Assembly (NCBI RefSeq): GCF_016876135.2 | Contig: NZ_JACAOD020000012.1 | Location: 1-25,550 of the forward strand | Direction: 5' to 3' | Source: Candidatus Phytoplasma meliae | Lineage (GTDB): Bacteria > Bacillota_I > Bacilli_A > Acholeplasmatales > Acholeplasmataceae | DNA length: 25,550 nt | In this document: positions 22,954-25,550 of the stretch, one piece after another | How the letters are laid out: each line of letters opens with the position of its first letter | How positions within the stretch are numbered: position 1 is the first letter of the stretch | The notes under the pieces: model-generated | Told to the model about the DNA's origin: nothing | The model's input: only the letters and a program-made list of their open reading frames with translations | Databases searched by the model: none | Program-made: the position numbers and the translations under genes

Positions 22954-23210
22954 CTTTTTGGTCGTCTACTATATATGATAAGGTAAAAAGTCAAAATCAC
23001 GTAGATTAAAGAAAAGCTTTTTGGTTGCCTACTATATATGATAAGGTAAAAAGTCAAAATCACGTAGTTTGAGCTTTTTGGTTGTCTACTATATATGATA
23101 GAGTAAAAAGTTGAAATCACATAGTTAAAAGAAAGGCTTTTGGTTGTCTACTATATATGATAGAGTAAAAAGTCAAAATCACGTAGATTAAAGAAAAGCT
23201 TTTTGGTCTG
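22945..23210. repeat. tandem array with 63-bp unit
   Basis: Units at 22945-23007 (63), 23008-23070 (63), 23071-23127 (57) and 23128-23189 (62), and a partial one at 23190-23210. Each has AAAGAAAAGCTTTTTGG, CTACTATATATGATA and GTAAAAAGT..AAATCAC.TAG. CTAC and GTAG at the two sides can pair. Frames open across it on the minus strand arise because 63 is a multiple of three; I do not count them as genes. A diverged pair of units sits at 15998-16086. Confidence 0.85.
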
Positions 23211-23395
23211 TTTGGTGAGTTTTTTTTGAATGGTGATTTTTTTGGTTTTTTTGGAATGATGATTTTTTGTTTTTTTGGTCTGTTTTGAAATTTCGTTGTT
23301 GGTTTTTGCAATTCCTGGTAAGTTTAGAAATTTCGTTGTTGTTTTTGCATTGGAATTGCTATTGAAAAAAGGAAAACTTTTTTTTGGTTTTGGTA
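23211..23395. other. low-complexity G/T-rich stretch
   Basis: Plus strand almost only T and G with scattered A. It contains a direct repeat around AATTTCGTTGTTG (about 23288 and 23330) and repeated GGTCTGTTT. Probably a decayed gene with the same strand bias as the AAA+ pseudogene; no frame looks like a protein. Confidence 0.4.
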
Positions 23396-23424
23396 ATAAA
23401 AAAACCATCAAAAATGATGGTTTT
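23396..23424 (-). terminator. rho-independent terminator
   Basis: Stem AAAACCATCA / TGATGGTTTT with a 4-nt loop and a T-rich tail on the minus strand; it begins right at the stop of the AAA+ reading frame. Confidence 0.8.
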
Positions 23425-23425
23425 G

Positions 23426-24340
23426 TTAAATATTTAGTTGGAGTCCAATGTTTTGGTCTAAGTGAGGGTCGTGTTCGTAGATGGAGATTGTTGAGTCTAT
23501 ATTTTTGTAGGTTGATTTAGTTGTTTGGTATGTTTTTGGTTGTTCTTTTTCGATTTGTTCCAAGGTTGTAGTATTTGGAGAGATGGTTAGTTTGTAAGCT
23601 TGTTTTAAGTCGGCGATAGTAATGTTTGTTCTTCTTGGGCCATGATTGCCACGTGATTGTGCTAATGTGCTAGCTGTTTGTTTTAAAAGGTTTTCTAGGG
23701 TACGATTGGCGGTTTTGTATTTTTGATCAAGCGGCAATCGTTCTAGAGATTCGTTAACGACGTTGAATAAGTATTGTTTGGCTTCTTCGCTGTATGGGTT
23801 CCCTCTTTTTTTCATGACGAATTCTAAGAATTGTTGACGTTCAGTTTTGTTACCTGGTTTGATTTCGATGTTGTAGGTGAACCTTGATTTGATGGCTTCG
23901 TCCATTTGGTCTACGTGGTTGGTTGCTCCTACGATAAAGATTGGATGGTTTGGATCGTTATCTGTTGATGTCATTTCAGTTTTGAATTGATTGACTACAT
24001 TGGCAATTTCTGATCCTGCTTCTAGGGCACTTAAGTCAGCGAAGATGGTTTCGCATTCGTCTAAGAAGATGATGGCACCTTTGGGTTTTGTGGTGTTTGA
24101 GAGGGTTGTTTGATTGTGGGGGATGAGTGGTTATTGTTTCTTGAGGTATTTGTTCTTGTTTTGGTGGATTTTGGAGGAGTTTATTTTGGTTTTCTATTTT
24201 TTTTCGTAAGATGTTATTTGTTCTTCTACGGTAACTAGGGTTTGGTGGTGAATCCATACATAAACTCCCAAAAACAAAATGACAGATAATGTTAAAATTA
24301 GCAATAGTTTGAAGAAGATGGTGTTTGATTTATTGTCCAT
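23426..24340 (-). pseudogene. membrane AAA+ ATPase, disabled by frameshift and deletion
   Basis: Starts at the ATG at 24340 with AAAGGAGGTCCTAA upstream, the best Shine-Dalgarno in the window. Residues 9-30 are a membrane span (FFKLLLILTLSVILFLGVYV), followed by a coiled-coil start (VEEQITSYEKK). An 8-A run (about 24195-24202) breaks the frame; one more A would restore it. The middle then runs into KPKGAIIFLDECETIF (Walker B), FIVGATNHVDQ (sensor 1) and AIKSRFTYN (arginine finger), and ends with the AAA+ lid. The Walker A segment, about 100 residues, is missing: the sequence jumps from a Gln/Pro-rich linker to just before Walker B. Related membrane AAA+ genes occur in phytoplasma PMUs. Coding strand G-poor like tmk. 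Confidence 0.75.
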
Positions 24341-24379
24341 TTAGGACCTCCTTTCGTGGTGGTGTTTTTGTTGTTGTTG

Positions 24380-24407
24380 CTGGTACGTGTGGTTGTGTGT
24401 TTTTAAT
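24380..24407 (-). promoter_or_regulatory. shared leader segment upstream of the AAA+ pseudogene
   Basis: ACACACAACCACACGTACCA on the minus strand, close to 19651-19676 before the SVM gene. Both lie 40-70 nt before the start codon. Confidence 0.4.
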
Positions 24408-24425
24408 TTAAGGTGAAGTAGTCAC

Positions 24426-24465
24426 GTTGCTTCTTTTCTAAAAAAGTTGCTTCTTTTCTAAAAAA
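24426..24465. repeat. two exact 20-bp tandem repeats
   Basis: GTTGCTTCTTTTCTAAAAAA occurs twice in direct contact (24426-24445, 24446-24465), just before a terminator stem. Confidence 0.85.
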
Positions 24466-24487
24466 AGAACAAGGAAATTCCTTGTTC
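24460..24487 (-). terminator. rho-independent terminator
   Basis: 10-bp stem GAACAAGGAA / TTCCTTGTTC with almost no loop (inner bases must open) and a T-run on the minus strand; it follows the ORF that stops at 24501. Confidence 0.7.
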
Positions 24488-24500
24488 CTTTAATATCTAA

Positions 24501-24935
24501 TTAAGTTGTTTGAGTAATTTTGTTTTGGATTACTTGACTTCCGCCGCCATAAGCGTTACCTTGAGCATCTACTAATTCATAATCCACAATTAATTCTAAT
24601 TGAGGGTCTTTGGTTTTAATAAGCTCTTTTTGTTCAAGGTTAATTTGAACATCAAGTGTTCCTAAACCGTTTGAGTTTAACGTCATTAAAGGTCGTTTAG
24701 TGTCGCTATATTCATAGCCATTGACCTTAAAAAGAATGTTAAAATAATTTTCGGGGTTTGCGAAAGTTTTTAAAGTATCGTAACTGTCTTTTATTTTTAA
24801 GTATAAAGGGGCAGTGATTTCCATTCCGTTTGAGTTTAGGGTTACTTTGTGTTTTACTTCAATTAAATGGTTACATTTTTGTTGATTTAAGTTAGGGATA
24901 GGGCTAGGTAATGAAAAGAACGATTTTACATACAA
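24501..24935 (-). CDS. hypothetical protein, probably lacking its original N-terminus
   Basis: 144 codons from a TTG at 24935 inside the leader repeat 24913-24970; no ribosome binding site and a stop directly upstream. The first in-frame ATG is in LNSNGMEITAPLYLKI, about 38 codons in. The body alternates hydrophobic and charged residues (VTLNSNGMEITAPLYLKIKD, LMTLNSNGLGTLDVQINLEQ, LELIVDYELVDAQGNAYGGG), typical of a beta-sheet domain, with two copies of the phrase TLNSNG about 48 residues apart. It may be the C-terminal domain of a larger protein, left after recombination at the repeat. Terminator intact. No family recognised. Confidence 0.5.
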   Translation of the reverse strand: MYVKSFFSLPSPIPNLNQQKCNHLIEVKHKVTLNSNGMEITAPLYLKIKDSYDTLKTFANPENYFNILFKVNGYEYSDTKRPLMTLNSNGLGTLDVQINLEQKELIKTKDPQLELIVDYELVDAQGNAYGGGSQVIQNKITQTT

Positions 24936-24970
24936 TTAATTTTTTGACTTATAAGCTAAACTCTTGCTGT
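24913..24970 (-). repeat. leader repeat, copy 2
   Basis: Nearly the same as 17358-17419 (shared AATTAATTGTATGTAAAA and AGTTTAGCTTATAAG). It supplies the 5' end of the ORF at 24501-24935. Confidence 0.6.
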
Positions 24971-25069
24971 TTTCATCATTCTCTTCAAATTCCATGAAAT
25001 CAAAAAAGTTTATCATAAATGGCTTTCTAAGCCCCCTTGCTTTTAAAATATGATCGAGTTATAATATAG

Positions 25070-25130
25070 TTAACTGTATATGTTTGGTTGTTACCTTCCT
25101 TTGTTATATGTGATATCTTAATACAGTTAA
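25070..25130 (+). promoter_or_regulatory. promoter region between inverted TTAACTGTAT half-sites
   Basis: TTAACTGTAT (25070-25079) and its exact reverse complement ATACAGTTAA (25121-25130) flank TTGGTT (25084-25089), a 15-nt spacer and TATATG (25105-25110). This lies 49 nt before the ATG at 25179. It may bind a dimeric or looping regulator, or form a leader hairpin. Confidence 0.4.
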
Positions 25131-25178
25131 GGGTGGAAATAGTTACAATAGGCGTTATAAAATAAGAAAAGAGGTTTT

Positions 25179-25550
25179 ATGAAGATGATAAACTCTTGTT
25201 ATAAATTAAAATATAGATTTTTATTAGTTTTTATTGTATTAGTAAATATTTTCTTTTTATTAAAAAAACCTATTTATGCTTACGCTGAGTTTAACGAAAG
25301 AACCATTAGGGGGACAGAAATTATTCATGTAGTATTAGAACAAAATTCTAATGAAAAAGATGTTTTAAACCACATTAAAACACACATTAATCCTTCTTAT
25401 TCAAATTCGATTTCTTCAACCCCTTCTTATAATCAAGAAAAAAATAGTAGTTTATATTGGTATATTAAAGATAGCGATGATGATTTATTAGCTATTTATT
25501 TTAATGGTGGTGAACGTAAAGGTAGAGATAATTTTTATGATTTCATAGAA
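25179..25550 (+). CDS. secreted protein, 3' end outside window
   Basis: 124 codons visible, open to the window end. ATG at 25179 with AAAAGAGG 4 nt upstream; a second ATG at 25185 has better spacing, so either may start. Signal peptide: basic start (NSCYKLKYR), core FLLVFIVLVNIFFLL, cleavage expected after PIYAYA (about residue 37). The mature part begins EFNERTIRGTEIIHVVLEQN and contains a Ser/Pro-rich piece and SSLYWYIKDSDDDLLAIYFN. This is not an SVM leader. Divergent from the minus-strand ORF at 24501. Export from an intracellular bacterium makes it an effector or surface-protein candidate; no family recognised. Confidence 0.75.
   Translation, partial: MKMINSCYKLKYRFLLVFIVLVNIFFLLKKPIYAYAEFNERTIRGTEIIHVVLEQNSNEKDVLNHIKTHINPSYSNSISSTPSYNQEKNSSLYWYIKDSDDDLLAIYFNGGERKGRDNFYDFIE

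Noticed and set aside
22945..23210. CRISPR array
   Set aside because: Units are directly joined with no unique spacers, and no cas gene is near.
22827..23411. Several minus-strand ORFs of 64-97 codons with repeated YVILTFYLIIYSRQPKS text
   Set aside because: They are translations of the 63-bp tandem array and the low-complexity stretch; open only because the unit is a multiple of three.
23275..23520. Plus-strand ORF over the AAA+ gene end
   Set aside because: Runs through a terminator stem and the strand-biased region; product not protein-like.
24036..24257. 73-codon ORF counted as its own gene
   Set aside because: It is the shifted middle part of the AAA+ pseudogene after the 8-A run, not an independent gene.

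Overview
The window is very AT-rich Mollicute DNA and looks like a 'Candidatus Phytoplasma' chromosome. The evidence is: TGG (not TGA) for tryptophan; a pyruvate dehydrogenase operon; two genes carrying the SVM-type leader (residues ...NNHRVMAM) typical of phytoplasma secreted proteins; several ftsH copies and fragments; and a set of PMU-type genes (tmk, ssb, small sigma-70 factor, AAA+ ATPase) lying among repeats and gene debris. I did not assign a species.

Left part (1 to about 9 kb), almost all on the minus strand: an ftsH gene cut by the window edge, preceded in its operon by a membrane-anchored OppA-like protein; fragments of a second ftsH and of a type I hsdS; tatD; and a complete pdhA-pdhB-pdhC-pdhD operon ending in a strong terminator.

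Middle (9 to 17.6 kb): a gene-free stretch with a possible small RNA unit, a membrane protein with an HNH-like motif, a secreted protein with a TTG start, a membrane/coiled-coil gene split by an ORF-less group II intron, pepA (M17 aminopeptidase), and a secreted M41 peptidase domain without its AAA+ part. An imperfect 28/29-bp inverted repeat (9625-9652 and 17621-17649) brackets this 8-kb segment.

Right part (17.6 to 25.5 kb): decayed mobile-unit DNA. It holds tmk with a strongly G-poor coding strand, a complete and a truncated Panacea (SocA-like) antitoxin gene with a small downstream ORF, one SVM effector gene, a second SVM gene whose signal peptide is cut off by an IS-like end, a third SVM start remnant, a sigma-70 factor, an ssb gene fused to a repeat, a 63-bp tandem array, an AAA+ pseudogene without Walker A, and a partial secreted protein at the edge.

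The observations I value most are: (1) the group II intron, whose EBS1 and EBS2 candidates pair perfectly with the 5' exon and whose removal joins two open frames into one 284-codon protein; (2) three copies of a hairpin / variable poly-T / TATAAT module that could be length-switching promoters; (3) a possible Panacea toxin-antitoxin pair; and (4) several effector genes caught in the middle of rearrangement. No rRNA, tRNA or CRISPR array was seen.
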